Source: Blautia sp. (GTDB lineage: Bacteria > Bacillota > Clostridia > Lachnospirales > Lachnospiraceae). From it: a stretch of 41,036 nucleotides of DNA. Below are positions 1 to 8,393 of the stretch, one piece after another. Under the pieces are notes generated by a model. The model saw nothing but the letters and a program-made list of their open reading frames with translations, was not told the DNA's origin and did not search any database. The stretch's first letter is position 1; each line of letters starts with the position of its first letter. The stretch covers positions 1 to 41,036 of the forward strand of contig JAUUSJ010000019.1 in NCBI GenBank assembly GCA_030841965.1, in the 5' to 3' direction. A program made the position numbers and the translations under genes.

Positions 1-78
1 AAAATCAGCGTATGTCGAAAAACCGTGGGAACGAACGTGTTTTTCGAGGACATATTGACGGATTCTCTTAGCGTCTCC
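1..78 (+). repeat. Structured intergenic repeat, copy A (cut by window start)
   Basis: This is the 3' part of the ~210-bp structured repeat described fully at copy B (27209-27418). It holds the conserved segments ATCAGCGTATGTCGAAAAAC and GGGAACGAACGTG. The copy-specific right arm at 45-63, CGAGGACATATTGACGGAT, matches the arm of no other copy. The conserved end TCTTAGCGTCTCC follows. The 5' half lies outside the window, so pairing of the arm cannot be tested here. It sits beyond the terminator of the minus-strand arylsulfotransferase gene. Confidence 0.85.
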
Positions 79-156
79 TTCCACTATAATCGACAGACTC
101 TTTGGGCGTCTCCTTCCACTATAATCGACAGACTCTTTTGGCGTCTCTTTCCACTA
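61..156. repeat. 35-bp tandem repeat, about 2.7 units, at the end of copy A
   Basis: Units occupy 61-95, 96-130 and 131-156 (partial). Each contains the repeat-element end motif GCGTCTCC (GCGTCTCT in the last) followed by TTCCACTA. The first unit overlaps the end of structured repeat copy A, so the duplication spans the element terminus. Similar short tandem duplications with different units adjoin copies B and D. Confidence 0.85.
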
Positions 157-161
157 CTTAT

Positions 162-208
162 AAAAAAAGAGGCCATCATCTTCTCTCTAATCCGAAGATA
201 ATAACCTC
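162..208 (-). terminator. Intrinsic terminator of the arylsulfotransferase gene
   Basis: On the minus strand the arms at 194-208 and 169-183 form a 15-bp stem, allowing G-U pairs, with a 10-nt loop. A run of seven T follows (the A-run at 162-168 on the plus strand). It lies about 40 bp after the stop codon of the gene at 248-2035. Confidence 0.85.
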
Positions 209-247
209 TCATTTTTCACACAATAAATTAATTTTTACTTCTATCTC

Positions 248-2035
248 TTAATAAGGTGCATACCAAAATCCCTCAAAGCTATACTTAAACACACGATAAG
301 CATATTTTTTTGAGTCATAATTAAACTGTGCAATCATCACACCATCTTTATCGTATTCATTATAGCAATGTGCCATGCCTGAACTCGTCACATAATTGCT
401 GCCGACCTGCTGCGTGCTACTTACGATACTAGAATATGGCACTTCAATCATCTTTACAAGCTCATATGTTTTCTTATTCTCATCGATAAGATAACAATAA
501 TACATAGAATGCTCTCCCTTTGTATACCCACCTACTCCCGGATATAGGCTCCAGTCAAATCCTGGAATTGTCTTAGAGCTTGCGTAATTATTATTATATA
601 GATGCATATAATACTGCCCCTCCGGAAGTCCAGAATCCCAGACAAAGGTTGTCGTATGCTGTCCCGCCTGAGGCACAAAATCTCCTATCTTCTCAAGCAA
701 TAAATCCTCATACTCTGTATCCTCAAAATAAGAGCCACCGTGAATAATATACTTAATCTTCGGATTATCGTATATATTCTCCATCACGATAATTGCGCTG
801 CTCTCTCTCGCACTCAATGCAATATCGCCGTTTGAATTAATATCAATCGTATTCATATGAATCCAGTCCAATGTCTCGCTCTTACTTCCGTCATCCTCCG
901 TAGGCCATGTGGCAGATTCATAGCATTCTTTCAGATAATCCTTCATATCTATAATCTTAATTTCTTCTGTCTGAAGGTCCAAAATGAGAACCAAATCTTC
1001 TACCGTATCGGCTCCCACCTCACTGACTAAGGTAATAATCGAATTATGTGCCTCGTCATAGGAGAAATCATGGTGCATCTCGTATCCCTCGAATCCATAA
1101 ATTTTTTCTACCTTGCCGAGTTTATTGACAAAGGCGAATCGATTATTCGTATAAGAATATAGCATACAGTCGTCCACGAATTCAATTTTATCGGTTCGGT
1201 AGGAATCCAGCACAATCTCAGCTCGGATATTGGCATTATTATCGTACATATAGATATTGGACTCAAATGCCTTATCATGTCCTAAGAGAGCATATAGTCC
1301 ATTTGCCAAAGCCGTCGTACTCTCACCTTGCTCCATCTCAATCTTAGGAGCTGTCTCGACGAGGAAATCTCCCGACTCTATACTGAAGGATGATTGCTCG
1401 ATTACCTTTCCTTCCTTATCTAAGAGACGAAGTGCAATGATATTTTTACATCCTGGCACAATTCCAATCAAGGAGTACTCGTGAGTCTTAGACATATTGT
1501 CTTCGCCGTCATTTAACATAATACGCGTAAAATCCTGCGACTCATCATCATTAATTCGGACCGTATACTCAAGCTGTCCCTCTGTCTCCGTCTGAAAATA
1601 CAAATAAAGAGAAGTTGTGCTCGTTCCATAAGGGTTCACAATGGCAAGCGGTTTATCTATCGTATAGCTTCCCGCCGCTTTTTCTTTTTCAATTGCAATC
1701 TCTATCTTCTCTTGGTATGCCAAATCATACACGGAACCAGTATCTGTCTTCACAATTTTGCCATTCTCTGAGAGCTGATTTGTCTTTGTATTATCTGGCT
1801 TTTCTACATCCAGCTCTACTGTCTCAATCGTCTGCGGATTATCGAATAAAGTCTCATCTAATTTCTCTGTCTCTAAGGGCTCATTATTTACCAAATCCTC
1901 TACATCGATATCTTCATCTGTACTCGTTGTCTCTTCTTGTTCTACCGTGATTGCCTCCCCATCTTTCTTGGAAGAGCAACCGTAAGCTGTCAGTAAAAGG
2001 CTACATGCCACAAGCATAATAAGCAATTTCTTCAT
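248..2035 (-). CDS. Lipoprotein arylsulfotransferase (ASST family)
   Basis: This is a 595-residue protein resembling aryl-sulfate sulfotransferases, which move a sulfuryl group from one aryl sulfate to another phenol without PAPS. A lipoprotein signal peptide ends at Cys20 (TAYGC), so it should be anchored on the outer face of the membrane. A Glu/Thr/Asp-rich linker and an Ig-like N-terminal domain (about 120-230) precede the propeller part. The residues expected of the active site are visible: the pair His321/His322 (MHHD), His393 (WIHMN), Arg410 (SARESS) and His460 (GQHTT). In the characterised E. coli enzyme the equivalents are His252, His356, Arg374 and the sulfurylated His436, in the same order. 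The start has a good ribosome site (AAGGAG, 8 nt upstream). No sulfatase or disulfide-forming partner gene lies next to it. The family is fairly sure; the substrate is unknown. Confidence 0.83.
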   Translation of the reverse strand: MKKLLIMLVACSLLLTAYGCSSKKDGEAITVEQEETTSTDEDIDVEDLVNNEPLETEKLDETLFDNPQTIETVELDVEKPDNTKTNQLSENGKIVKTDTGSVYDLAYQEKIEIAIEKEKAAGSYTIDKPLAIVNPYGTSTTSLYLYFQTETEGQLEYTVRINDDESQDFTRIMLNDGEDNMSKTHEYSLIGIVPGCKNIIALRLLDKEGKVIEQSSFSIESGDFLVETAPKIEMEQGESTTALANGLYALLGHDKAFESNIYMYDNNANIRAEIVLDSYRTDKIEFVDDCMLYSYTNNRFAFVNKLGKVEKIYGFEGYEMHHDFSYDEAHNSIITLVSEVGADTVEDLVLILDLQTEEIKIIDMKDYLKECYESATWPTEDDGSKSETLDWIHMNTIDINSNGDIALSARESSAIIVMENIYDNPKIKYIIHGGSYFEDTEYEDLLLEKIGDFVPQAGQHTTTFVWDSGLPEGQYYMHLYNNNYASSKTIPGFDWSLYPGVGGYTKGEHSMYYCYLIDENKKTYELVKMIEVPYSSIVSSTQQVGSNYVTSSGMAHCYNEYDKDGVMIAQFNYDSKKYAYRVFKYSFEGFWYAPY

Positions 2036-2178
2036 TGCTATTTCTCCTTCCTTTCTCCTTTGCTAAGCATAAGGGTTGCTATAGTTTTTCCCTCTCAATT
2101 ATTTTCCCTTACTAATAAAGATAAAAAATATCTTCCTCCCTGTCAAGTCAATTTTCAATTTCTCTTCCATATAATAAT

Positions 2179-2216
2179 AAAAGGTAGGCAAACTTTTGCG
2201 TCTGCTTACCTTTTTA
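2179..2216 (-). terminator. Terminator hairpin after the HtrA-type protease gene
   Basis: The arms AAAAGGTAGGCA (2179-2190) and TGCTTACCTTTT (2203-2214) pair with one G-T position. The stem is flanked by T-rich DNA on both strands, so it could work in either direction. It lies about 55 bp beyond the stop of the minus-strand protease gene and upstream of the arylsulfotransferase gene. Confidence 0.7.
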
Positions 2217-2269
2217 TATTGCTTTTTATTTATTATTTATAATGATTATTTTATCGGTTTTTGTTTCTC

Positions 2270-3712
2270 TTACTGTCCCTGCTGATAGCCTCTTCCCTGT
2301 CCATAGCTTTGCTCCTGCTCTGTTGTGGCTGGCATATCTGCCTTAGAACCTAATGTCACAGTTACCGTCTGCTCCTTATACTCTCCCTGAGACTGGCGCT
2401 GCAATGTAAGCTGAACCTTGTCTCCAGATTTCTTCTGTCCTAACTTACTGATTAAGCCTTCCATTCCAGATAACTCGTTGCCATCAAGCTTCGTGATAAT
2501 ATCTCCAGAATAAAGTCCAGCTTTTTCTGCCGGTGAATCCTGTTGAACCTCCACGACATAAATTCCACTTGGCATTCCAAATCCGCTCGCATACTCATCT
2601 GTGATATCTCTACCTGTGATACCGAGATATGCCTGCTCTGATTCTGGAATTGTCTCCTGTTTCATAAGAGCTTCCAGTGTTGGCTGTGCGTCTGTGATAG
2701 GAATCGCATATCCCATTCCCTCGATTGTCGTATCGGAAACCTTTACTGTGTTAATTCCGATTACCTCACCCTTTGCGTTTAGTAATGCTCCACCACTGTT
2801 TCCAGGATTAATCGCCGCGTCTGTCTGAATCAGAGTCATCGTCTTATCTGTCAAAGCTACCTCTCTCTTTGTGGCACTGATGCAACCGCTCGTCACGGAC
2901 TGACCATATCCAAGTGCGTTACCGATTGCGATGGCTGTCTCTCCAACTTTAATATTATCGGAATCTCCAAGTACAGCTACTTTAATCTGATTCTTTGTAT
3001 CATCCTCAATATCTGAAAGCTTTACAGATACAACTGCCAAATCAGAATCGCTGTCTGTTCCCTTTATCTCTGCCTCAGCCGTCTTGTCATCGCAAAATCC
3101 AACGGTCACTTTCTTGGCATCCTCAACAACATGGTTATTCGTTGCGATATATAACTCGTCCCCGTCCTCTGCGATAATGATTCCCGAGCCGCTACCCTCA
3201 GCCTCCTGAGTCTGATTGCCAAACCATCCGTAGTTTACTGTCTCCTCCACTATACTTGTAATCGATACGATGGATGGCATCGCACTCTCAGCTACTGCCG
3301 ATACATCTGTAGTTTTGCCGTCTCCACTGCTTGAAGTCTGAAGTGTGGAAGCTGTATTCAACGTTGGTGTACTAGATGACTTTGGATGTATCTTCTCAGA
3401 GACAATATTGACTCCCTGAAATGCCACGCCAGCTACGAGACCGAAAACTAAGCCAGAGGCCACAAGCTTTGCAAATCTTCCTGCACCGCCGCCCTTTCTT
3501 TTCTTCTTGTTATTATTAGAAGAAGTGCCGTACTGATATCGATACTGACCTTGATTATAACCTGTCTGACTGCCGTATAAATTTTCCTGATAGCTTCGCT
3601 GAGTCTGTTCATACTCTCCATTTGGAATCTCCTCAGCTGTTGTATCTATCACATCTGGATTAGAATATCCATCATATCTTTGTTCATTATCTCTCTCATT
3701 ATATTCACTCAT
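2270..3712 (-). CDS. htrA: HtrA/DegP-type membrane-anchored serine protease with PDZ domain
   Basis: This is a 480-residue S1C-family protease, a surface quality-control enzyme that degrades misfolded exported proteins. Its order is a hydrophilic Gln/Tyr/Asn-rich cytoplasmic segment (1-75), a basic stretch KKKRKGG, one membrane helix (about 80-102), a Ser/Thr linker, the trypsin-like domain (about 140-350) and one PDZ domain (about 365-455). The catalytic triad reads His194 (TNNHVVED), Asp224 (DSDLAVV) and Ser306 (GNSGGALL). The C-terminus is Gln/Gly-rich. An AGGAGG site lies 7 nt before the start. It is followed by its own hairpin terminator, so it is probably monocistronic. Which HtrA paralogue of the species it is cannot be told. 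Confidence 0.92.
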   Translation of the reverse strand: MSEYNERDNEQRYDGYSNPDVIDTTAEEIPNGEYEQTQRSYQENLYGSQTGYNQGQYRYQYGTSSNNNKKKRKGGGAGRFAKLVASGLVFGLVAGVAFQGVNIVSEKIHPKSSSTPTLNTASTLQTSSSGDGKTTDVSAVAESAMPSIVSITSIVEETVNYGWFGNQTQEAEGSGSGIIIAEDGDELYIATNNHVVEDAKKVTVGFCDDKTAEAEIKGTDSDSDLAVVSVKLSDIEDDTKNQIKVAVLGDSDNIKVGETAIAIGNALGYGQSVTSGCISATKREVALTDKTMTLIQTDAAINPGNSGGALLNAKGEVIGINTVKVSDTTIEGMGYAIPITDAQPTLEALMKQETIPESEQAYLGITGRDITDEYASGFGMPSGIYVVEVQQDSPAEKAGLYSGDIITKLDGNELSGMEGLISKLGQKKSGDKVQLTLQRQSQGEYKEQTVTVTLGSKADMPATTEQEQSYGQGRGYQQGQ

Positions 3713-4017
3713 AAGTATTCCTCCTAATCAAATCAGGTCTTTTTATGACCCCTTTCTTTCATTTGTCTTATCATAGCAATGTTTTGTGTAAAATTTGTGT
3801 CGTTTTTGTTACAATTATTTGTGTTACTTTGAATAGAACACAATTTTTTCACAGGGCGAGAAAGAATTTTTTAAGAAAAAACATATTGTTTCTTAGAATA
3901 ATTTATTGTAAGATATACCTTAACAGAAAAGATTACTGTTTTTTACAGTTAGCGATTGCATAAACGACAGTTTTAGGCAATCCGCTTTTATTCTTAAATT
4001 AAAAGGAGTATCCCAAT
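3713..4017. other. Divergent intergenic region between htrA and the glycosyl-1-phosphate transferase
   Basis: No gene is seen in these 305 bp. The left edge holds the htrA ribosome site. A plus-strand promoter candidate lies at 3871-3899. The presumed plus-strand leader contains an imperfect hairpin (AGCGATTGC near 3951 pairing with GCAATCCGCT near 3978) and a shorter inverted pair around CTGTTTTTTACAG, whose role is unknown. Confidence 0.6.
3871..3899 (+). promoter_or_regulatory. Candidate sigma-A promoter for the glycosyl-1-phosphate transferase gene
   Basis: TTAAGA (3871-3876), a 17-bp spacer and TAGAAT (3894-3899) match 4/6 and 5/6 of the consensus. It would leave a leader of about 110 nt before the start at 4018. 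Confidence 0.5.
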
Positions 4018-5433
4018 ATGATTAAAGAAAACCAACAATTATTAAACCGCGTCCACGTACTTATCGACGCTATAGTAATTTATCTTTCCTTTAATCTCGC
4101 ATATTACTTTCGATTTATATGTCCTTTGACATCACAGTTTTTCCCGGATGCCGGCTACGCTAGACCTTTCATGTACTATCAACCTCGGCTTTTATTTATT
4201 GTGCCATTTTTCTTGATATTATATGCTATCTTTCATCTATATGAGCCAAAGAGACATCGCAATGAAAGTAACGAGATTTTTGACGTTATAAAAGCTACAG
4301 GCATTGGTGTTATCATTATCATCGCCATCATCTTCTTTGGAAAAATCAACCATATTCCAAGAACCTTGATGCCTATGTTTTATTTTATCTGTAGCTTTAA
4401 TATTATTTTAGAGCGCTATATTATCCGTAAGGTTTTGTATAGAACGAGAAAAAGCGGTCGAAACTTAAAGCATATTATTTTGGTTGGATATAGTAACTCA
4501 GCTGCCGTCTATATCGACCGCATTAAGGCGAATCCACAGTGGGGATACGTCATTCACGGTCTCTTTGATGACCGTCTCCCAACCGACTTTAATTATAGAG
4601 GAGTCTACGTCATCGGAAAGATTAAAGAACTATCTGATTTCTTGCATAATAACTCTCTCGACGAGGTTGCCATCACGCTGAATATCCGAGAGTACGAGAA
4701 ATTGGAATCCATCGTAAAAGTTTGCGAGAAATCAGGCGTACACACCAAGTTCGTGCCTGACTACTATAATTTTATTTCCACAAGACCTTATACGGAAGAT
4801 TTAGACGGACTTCCCATTATCAATATCCGAAACGTCCCTCTCACCAATACGGGCAACCGCATAGTGAAGAGATTTATCGATATTGTCGGTTCACTCGCAG
4901 CGATTCTTATTTTTTCGCCTGTCATGATAGTGGTAGCTATACTCGTAAAGTTTAGCTCTCCTGGACCGATTATCTTTACTCAAGAGAGGATAGGCCTTCA
5001 TAATAAAGCATTTAATATGTATAAGTTCCGCTCCATGGGTGTCCAGCCAAAAAGCAAAGAAAAAAGTCAGTGGACCACAAGTAATGACCCTAGGGTAACG
5101 AAGGTTGGAAAGTTTATCAGAAGGACAAGCATCGACGAGCTTCCACAACTTTTTAATGTACTAAAAGGAGATATGAGCCTCGTCGGTCCAAGACCAGAGA
5201 GACCGTTCTTTGTGGAGAAATTCCAAGAAGAGATTCCTCGTTATATGATTAAACATCAAGTCCGCCCTGGCATGACTGGATGGGCGCAGATTAATGGATT
5301 CCGAGGCAATACATCCATTCGAGGCCGTATTGAACATGATTTATATTATATTGAAAACTGGTCTCTCGCATTGGATTTTAAGATTTTGTTTTTAACTATT
5401 TTTAAGGGGTTTGTCAATGAAAACGCCTATTAA
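4018..5433 (+). CDS. Polyprenyl glycosylphosphotransferase (WcaJ type)
   Basis: This 471-residue integral membrane enzyme should start an exported glycan by moving a sugar-1-phosphate from a nucleotide sugar to undecaprenyl phosphate. The N-terminal third has four or five hydrophobic segments. A Rossmann-like domain follows (about 155-250, HIILVGYSNSAA). A fifth membrane element comes next (about 285-310), then the catalytic bacterial sugar-transferase domain with FTQERIGLHNKAF, YKFRSM, RRTSIDELPQL (catalytic Asp-Glu), MSLVGPRPE and VRPGMTGWAQ. The length matches the exopolysaccharide/colanic-acid type family. AAGGAG lies 8 nt before the ATG. An LCP gene follows on the same strand, which fits a cell-wall-linked polymer; the teichoic-type operon at 11.6-18.3 kb lacks its own priming enzyme in this window. 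The sugar is not predictable. Confidence 0.9.
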   Translation: MIKENQQLLNRVHVLIDAIVIYLSFNLAYYFRFICPLTSQFFPDAGYARPFMYYQPRLLFIVPFFLILYAIFHLYEPKRHRNESNEIFDVIKATGIGVIIIIAIIFFGKINHIPRTLMPMFYFICSFNIILERYIIRKVLYRTRKSGRNLKHIILVGYSNSAAVYIDRIKANPQWGYVIHGLFDDRLPTDFNYRGVYVIGKIKELSDFLHNNSLDEVAITLNIREYEKLESIVKVCEKSGVHTKFVPDYYNFISTRPYTEDLDGLPIINIRNVPLTNTGNRIVKRFIDIVGSLAAILIFSPVMIVVAILVKFSSPGPIIFTQERIGLHNKAFNMYKFRSMGVQPKSKEKSQWTTSNDPRVTKVGKFIRRTSIDELPQLFNVLKGDMSLVGPRPERPFFVEKFQEEIPRYMIKHQVRPGMTGWAQINGFRGNTSIRGRIEHDLYYIENWSLALDFKILFLTIFKGFVNENAY

Positions 5434-5516
5434 TGTTTTGAGAATTGTGGGAACACATTGTGCGGAGCAATTCGGTATCATAGGGGTCAAAAGACCTTTT
5501 GACCCCAACATCATTT
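5431..5516 (+). repeat. 86-bp dispersed repeat R2, copy 1
   Basis: The stretch begins at the stop codon of the preceding gene and is nearly identical to 27985-28072 (three substitutions and a 1-bp gap seen by eye). It contains the pair GAATTG/CAATTC enclosing TGCGGAG, then the segment TTCGGTATCATA. A perfect inverted repeat follows, with 11-bp arms GGGGTCAAAAG (5483-5493) and CTTTTGACCCC (5496-5506) around AC. No T-run follows the hairpin, so it is not a normal terminator. Both copies end a short way upstream of a plus-strand start codon. Confidence 0.88.
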
Positions 5517-5541
5517 AGTATATTTAGAAAGGATGAAATAG

Positions 5542-6624
5542 ATGAGTATTCTAAAAAGAAAAAAGGAAGATAATCCGACGACACCACAGGCAAAAAAAGG
5601 TGGCTGTCTCTTTCCATTCCTTGTATTTTTCATCGCTCTTATCGTTGTATGTGTTATTGCCATATTTTTCGTGGTGAAAAATAAGCTTAGCGATATTGAG
5701 ACATATGATTTGAATAAAGAAGAGATTGTCACACAGGGAAATGACGAGAATATGAAAGATTATCAAGTTATCGCCCTCTTTGGAGTGGATTCTCAAGACA
5801 GTAATATGACTGCTTCCGGAACTAACTCCGACACGATTATTTTGATGAGTATCAATAAAAATACAAAAGAAATGAAGCTTTTATCTGTCTACCGTGACAC
5901 GTATGTCAGCATTGATGGACATTATACGAAGATTAATAACGCCTACGCTACGGGAGGACCAGAGCTTGCCATTAGCACACTCAATCGAAATCTCGACCTT
6001 CAAATAACTGATTTTGTCACAGTTAGCTTTAAGATTATGGCGGATGTCGTGGACGCTCTTGGCGGTGTCACTCTGACTATTGATACGGAAAAAGAACTGG
6101 AAAATCTAAATGACTATATTACAAATATGAATACATTAAACGGCGGCTCCTCCCGTCACTTCACTTCGACAGGTACCTTCACGTTTGACGGGAATCAGGC
6201 AGTTGCCTACTCCAGAATCCGTTATATGGAAGGTGGGGACCATAAAAGAGCGAGCCACCAAAGAGAGCTTATTCAGGCGATTATGACAAAGGCGATGCAA
6301 AAACCTCAACAACTCGTCGCTGTTTTAAACTCTGTCTTGCCACAGATTTCTACCAGTCTCACCTCCGACGAGATTTTACAGCTTGGCATGGATTTCCCTC
6401 GCTACAAAATTGCGGACTCCGATGGATTTCCTTTTGACTCCGAAGATATTCGCTATAACGGAATTTATTATGGATTCCCTCTCACATTAAAATCGAATGT
6501 CGTAAAGGCACATGAATTTTTATTCGGAACAAAAGATTATGAGGTCAGCCAAGAGCTAAGCACTATCAGCGGCAAAATTGAGGCAGCCACGGAAGAAGCA
6601 TATCAGAATGCGCCTGAAGAATAA
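5542..6624 (+). CDS. LytR-CpsA-Psr (LCP) family cell-wall ligase
   Basis: This is a 360-residue protein of the family that transfers undecaprenyl-linked glycopolymers such as teichoic acids or capsule to peptidoglycan. It has a short basic cytoplasmic N-terminus, one membrane helix (about 20-45) and an extracellular LCP domain. Family motifs are visible: VDSQDS, NSDTIILMS, LLSVYRDTYV, KINNAYATGG, LGGVTLTID, AYSRIRYM and DHKRASHQRELI. The conserved Arg and Asp residues that bind the lipid pyrophosphate are present. AAAGGA lies upstream of the ATG. The upstream gene is the WcaJ-type priming enzyme, but repeat R2 separates the two. A terminator follows at 6671-6734. Confidence 0.92.
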   Translation: MSILKRKKEDNPTTPQAKKGGCLFPFLVFFIALIVVCVIAIFFVVKNKLSDIETYDLNKEEIVTQGNDENMKDYQVIALFGVDSQDSNMTASGTNSDTIILMSINKNTKEMKLLSVYRDTYVSIDGHYTKINNAYATGGPELAISTLNRNLDLQITDFVTVSFKIMADVVDALGGVTLTIDTEKELENLNDYITNMNTLNGGSSRHFTSTGTFTFDGNQAVAYSRIRYMEGGDHKRASHQRELIQAIMTKAMQKPQQLVAVLNSVLPQISTSLTSDEILQLGMDFPRYKIADSDGFPFDSEDIRYNGIYYGFPLTLKSNVVKAHEFLFGTKDYEVSQELSTISGKIEAATEEAYQNAPEE

Positions 6625-6670
6625 GCATTTATTTTTCTTTTTTAATCGAATTTCATATTCAAGAATATAA

Positions 6671-6734
6671 AAGGATGACAAAAGTAAAAAAGCCTTATTA
6701 TAATGGTTTATTTTTATCTTTTGTCATCTTTTTT
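6671..6734 (+). terminator. Terminator after the LCP gene
   Basis: The arms GATGACAAAAG (6674-6684) and CTTTTGTCATC (6718-6728) pair perfectly around a 33-nt AT-rich loop and are followed by six T. Confidence 0.75.
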
Positions 6735-6744
6735 CAATTGTAAG

Positions 6745-6773
6745 TTTTCATTAAAATTTTTTTATGTTATAAT
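6745..6773 (+). promoter_or_regulatory. Extended -10 promoter for the RND efflux genes
   Basis: TTTTCA (6745-6750), a 17-bp spacer and TATAAT (6768-6773) preceded by TG at -15/-14. A second TATAAT lies at 6818-6823 but lacks a well-spaced -35. The leader would be about 90 nt. Confidence 0.6.
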
Positions 6774-6867
6774 GGAAACCGTCAAAAGATTGATTTTTTT
6801 TCATAAAAAATCATTATTATAATATAGTTTTAGTAGACAAATAAATTTTACGAAAGTTGGTGATATA

Positions 6868-8391
6868 TTGATTCCAAAAAAGTTTCAAAAGCTTTGCCTA
6901 TGCAGTATTCTCTGTGTAAGTCTTCTTCTTGGAACAACTAGTTGTAATAATAATAAAGAAGAACAGGCCGAGGAGGTAAAGCTTTTAGTTACAACAGAAC
7001 ATCCTCATACGGGGAGCCTCTCTGATACAAATGAATATATGGGAACCATTTCTTCGGCAGACGAAGTCAATGTAGCTCCTCTTGTCTCTGGTGAGGTTAC
7101 CGCCATCCACGCAAAAGTGGGTGATAAGGTCGAGGAGGGAACAGTCCTCTTTTCCGTGGACAATGAAGCTGCTCTTCAGCAGTATAATACAGCGAAATCT
7201 GCCTATGACTCCGCTGTGGCAAGCGCCAATCAGGCGACAGGAAGCGGAAGTGAAGCGCAGTCTATCTCCGCCGCATCTGGCGTCTCTCAGGCCGAGTATG
7301 CCAGAAACACAGCTCATAAGCAGTATGACGCCGCAATCGAGCAGCGGACTGATTTAGAAAACAGCATTATAGAATTAGAATCTCAAATTTCTGATTTAGA
7401 AAATCAAGTCAATGACACGACAAATCAGCTGCTCGCTCTTCAGCAAAATTCATCGAATCTTAATTCTCTTCTCGATGAGCCACAAAATCTCGGACAGAAT
7501 GTACAAGATATGCTCACAGCACAGCAACAGGCATCCGCTCTGAAAGAACAATTAACTGCTCTTCAGTCTGCACTTGCCCAAGCTAAGAGCGGTCTTGAGA
7601 CAGCCAAACAGTCCAAAAAAACATTGGACAGTAATATTTCCACTCTGGAGGAATCCGTTAAACAGGCCGATTCCGCCTACGAGACTGCTGTTGAATCCTA
7701 TAATCTTACCGTCGGCAGTGGCGCTGAAGATACAAATGCAATTGCGCAATCTGGTGTAGACCAGGCGAAAACTGCTGTGGACAGCGCACAGTATAATCTC
7801 GATTTATATGAGGTGAAGGCTCCTATCTCCGGCGTGGTGACCCAGTCCTCCCTCAAGGAGAATGCGATGGTATCTGCTGGCACTCCAGCCCTCGTCATCT
7901 CTGGAGAGAACTCAATGCAACTGACCTTCTCTGTGACAAATAAAGACCATAAGCAACTGACAATCGGTCAGACAATAAATATCCAATACAATAGCTCTGA
8001 TTATGAGGGCACAATCACAGAGATTGCCGACTCCGTTGATGCACAGACAGGTTTATTTAAGGTAAAGGCTATTATCCCTGTATCTGGGGATTCCAGTCTG
8101 AAATCTGGACTTTCTGTCAAAGTCGAGATTGAGACTGACCGCGTAGATGATGTTACTTTAATCCCTATCGACTCTGTTTTCTATGAGAATGAGGAGGCAT
8201 ATGTCTTTTGTAGCAAGGATGGAAAGGCTGTAAAGACAACGGTCACAACTGGAAAATCGGACGATGAAAATATCGCAGTATCGGGACTTACTTCCTCCGA
8301 TACAGTCATTACTTCCTGGTCCTCCCAGTTGAAGGATGGCGTCTCTATTGAAGTAAAAGAAGAACAAAATACAGAAAAAGGAGACAAGTAA
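6868..8391 (+). CDS. RND efflux periplasmic-adaptor-type lipoprotein (HlyD/MFP family)
   Basis: This 507-residue membrane-fusion protein links the RND pump to the cell exterior. The start is TTG; no other in-frame start lies upstream and a weak GTTGGTG ribosome site precedes it. A lipoprotein signal ends at Cys26 (GTTSC). The order is a first lipoyl half (about 45-95, APLVSGEVTAIHAKVGDKV), a long Gln/Ala/Ser/Leu-rich coiled-coil hairpin (about 105-290), the second lipoyl half (YEVKAPISGVV), a beta-barrel and a membrane-proximal domain. The stop lies 2 bp before the pump gene, so the two are co-transcribed. The coiled-coil hairpin is long for a monoderm adaptor. Substrate is unknown. Confidence 0.9.
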   Translation: MIPKKFQKLCLCSILCVSLLLGTTSCNNNKEEQAEEVKLLVTTEHPHTGSLSDTNEYMGTISSADEVNVAPLVSGEVTAIHAKVGDKVEEGTVLFSVDNEAALQQYNTAKSAYDSAVASANQATGSGSEAQSISAASGVSQAEYARNTAHKQYDAAIEQRTDLENSIIELESQISDLENQVNDTTNQLLALQQNSSNLNSLLDEPQNLGQNVQDMLTAQQQASALKEQLTALQSALAQAKSGLETAKQSKKTLDSNISTLEESVKQADSAYETAVESYNLTVGSGAEDTNAIAQSGVDQAKTAVDSAQYNLDLYEVKAPISGVVTQSSLKENAMVSAGTPALVISGENSMQLTFSVTNKDHKQLTIGQTINIQYNSSDYEGTITEIADSVDAQTGLFKVKAIIPVSGDSSLKSGLSVKVEIETDRVDDVTLIPIDSVFYENEEAYVFCSKDGKAVKTTVTTGKSDDENIAVSGLTSSDTVITSWSSQLKDGVSIEVKEEQNTEKGDK

Positions 8392-8393
8392 GT

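Noticed and set aside
61..156. Tandem repeats at 61-156, 27147-27212 and 38503-38542 as CRISPR arrays
   Set aside because: Units directly abut with no unique spacers, unit length differs at each site, and no cas genes are present.
5483..5506. The R2 palindrome as an intrinsic terminator
   Set aside because: No T-run follows in either copy, and both copies lie upstream of genes.
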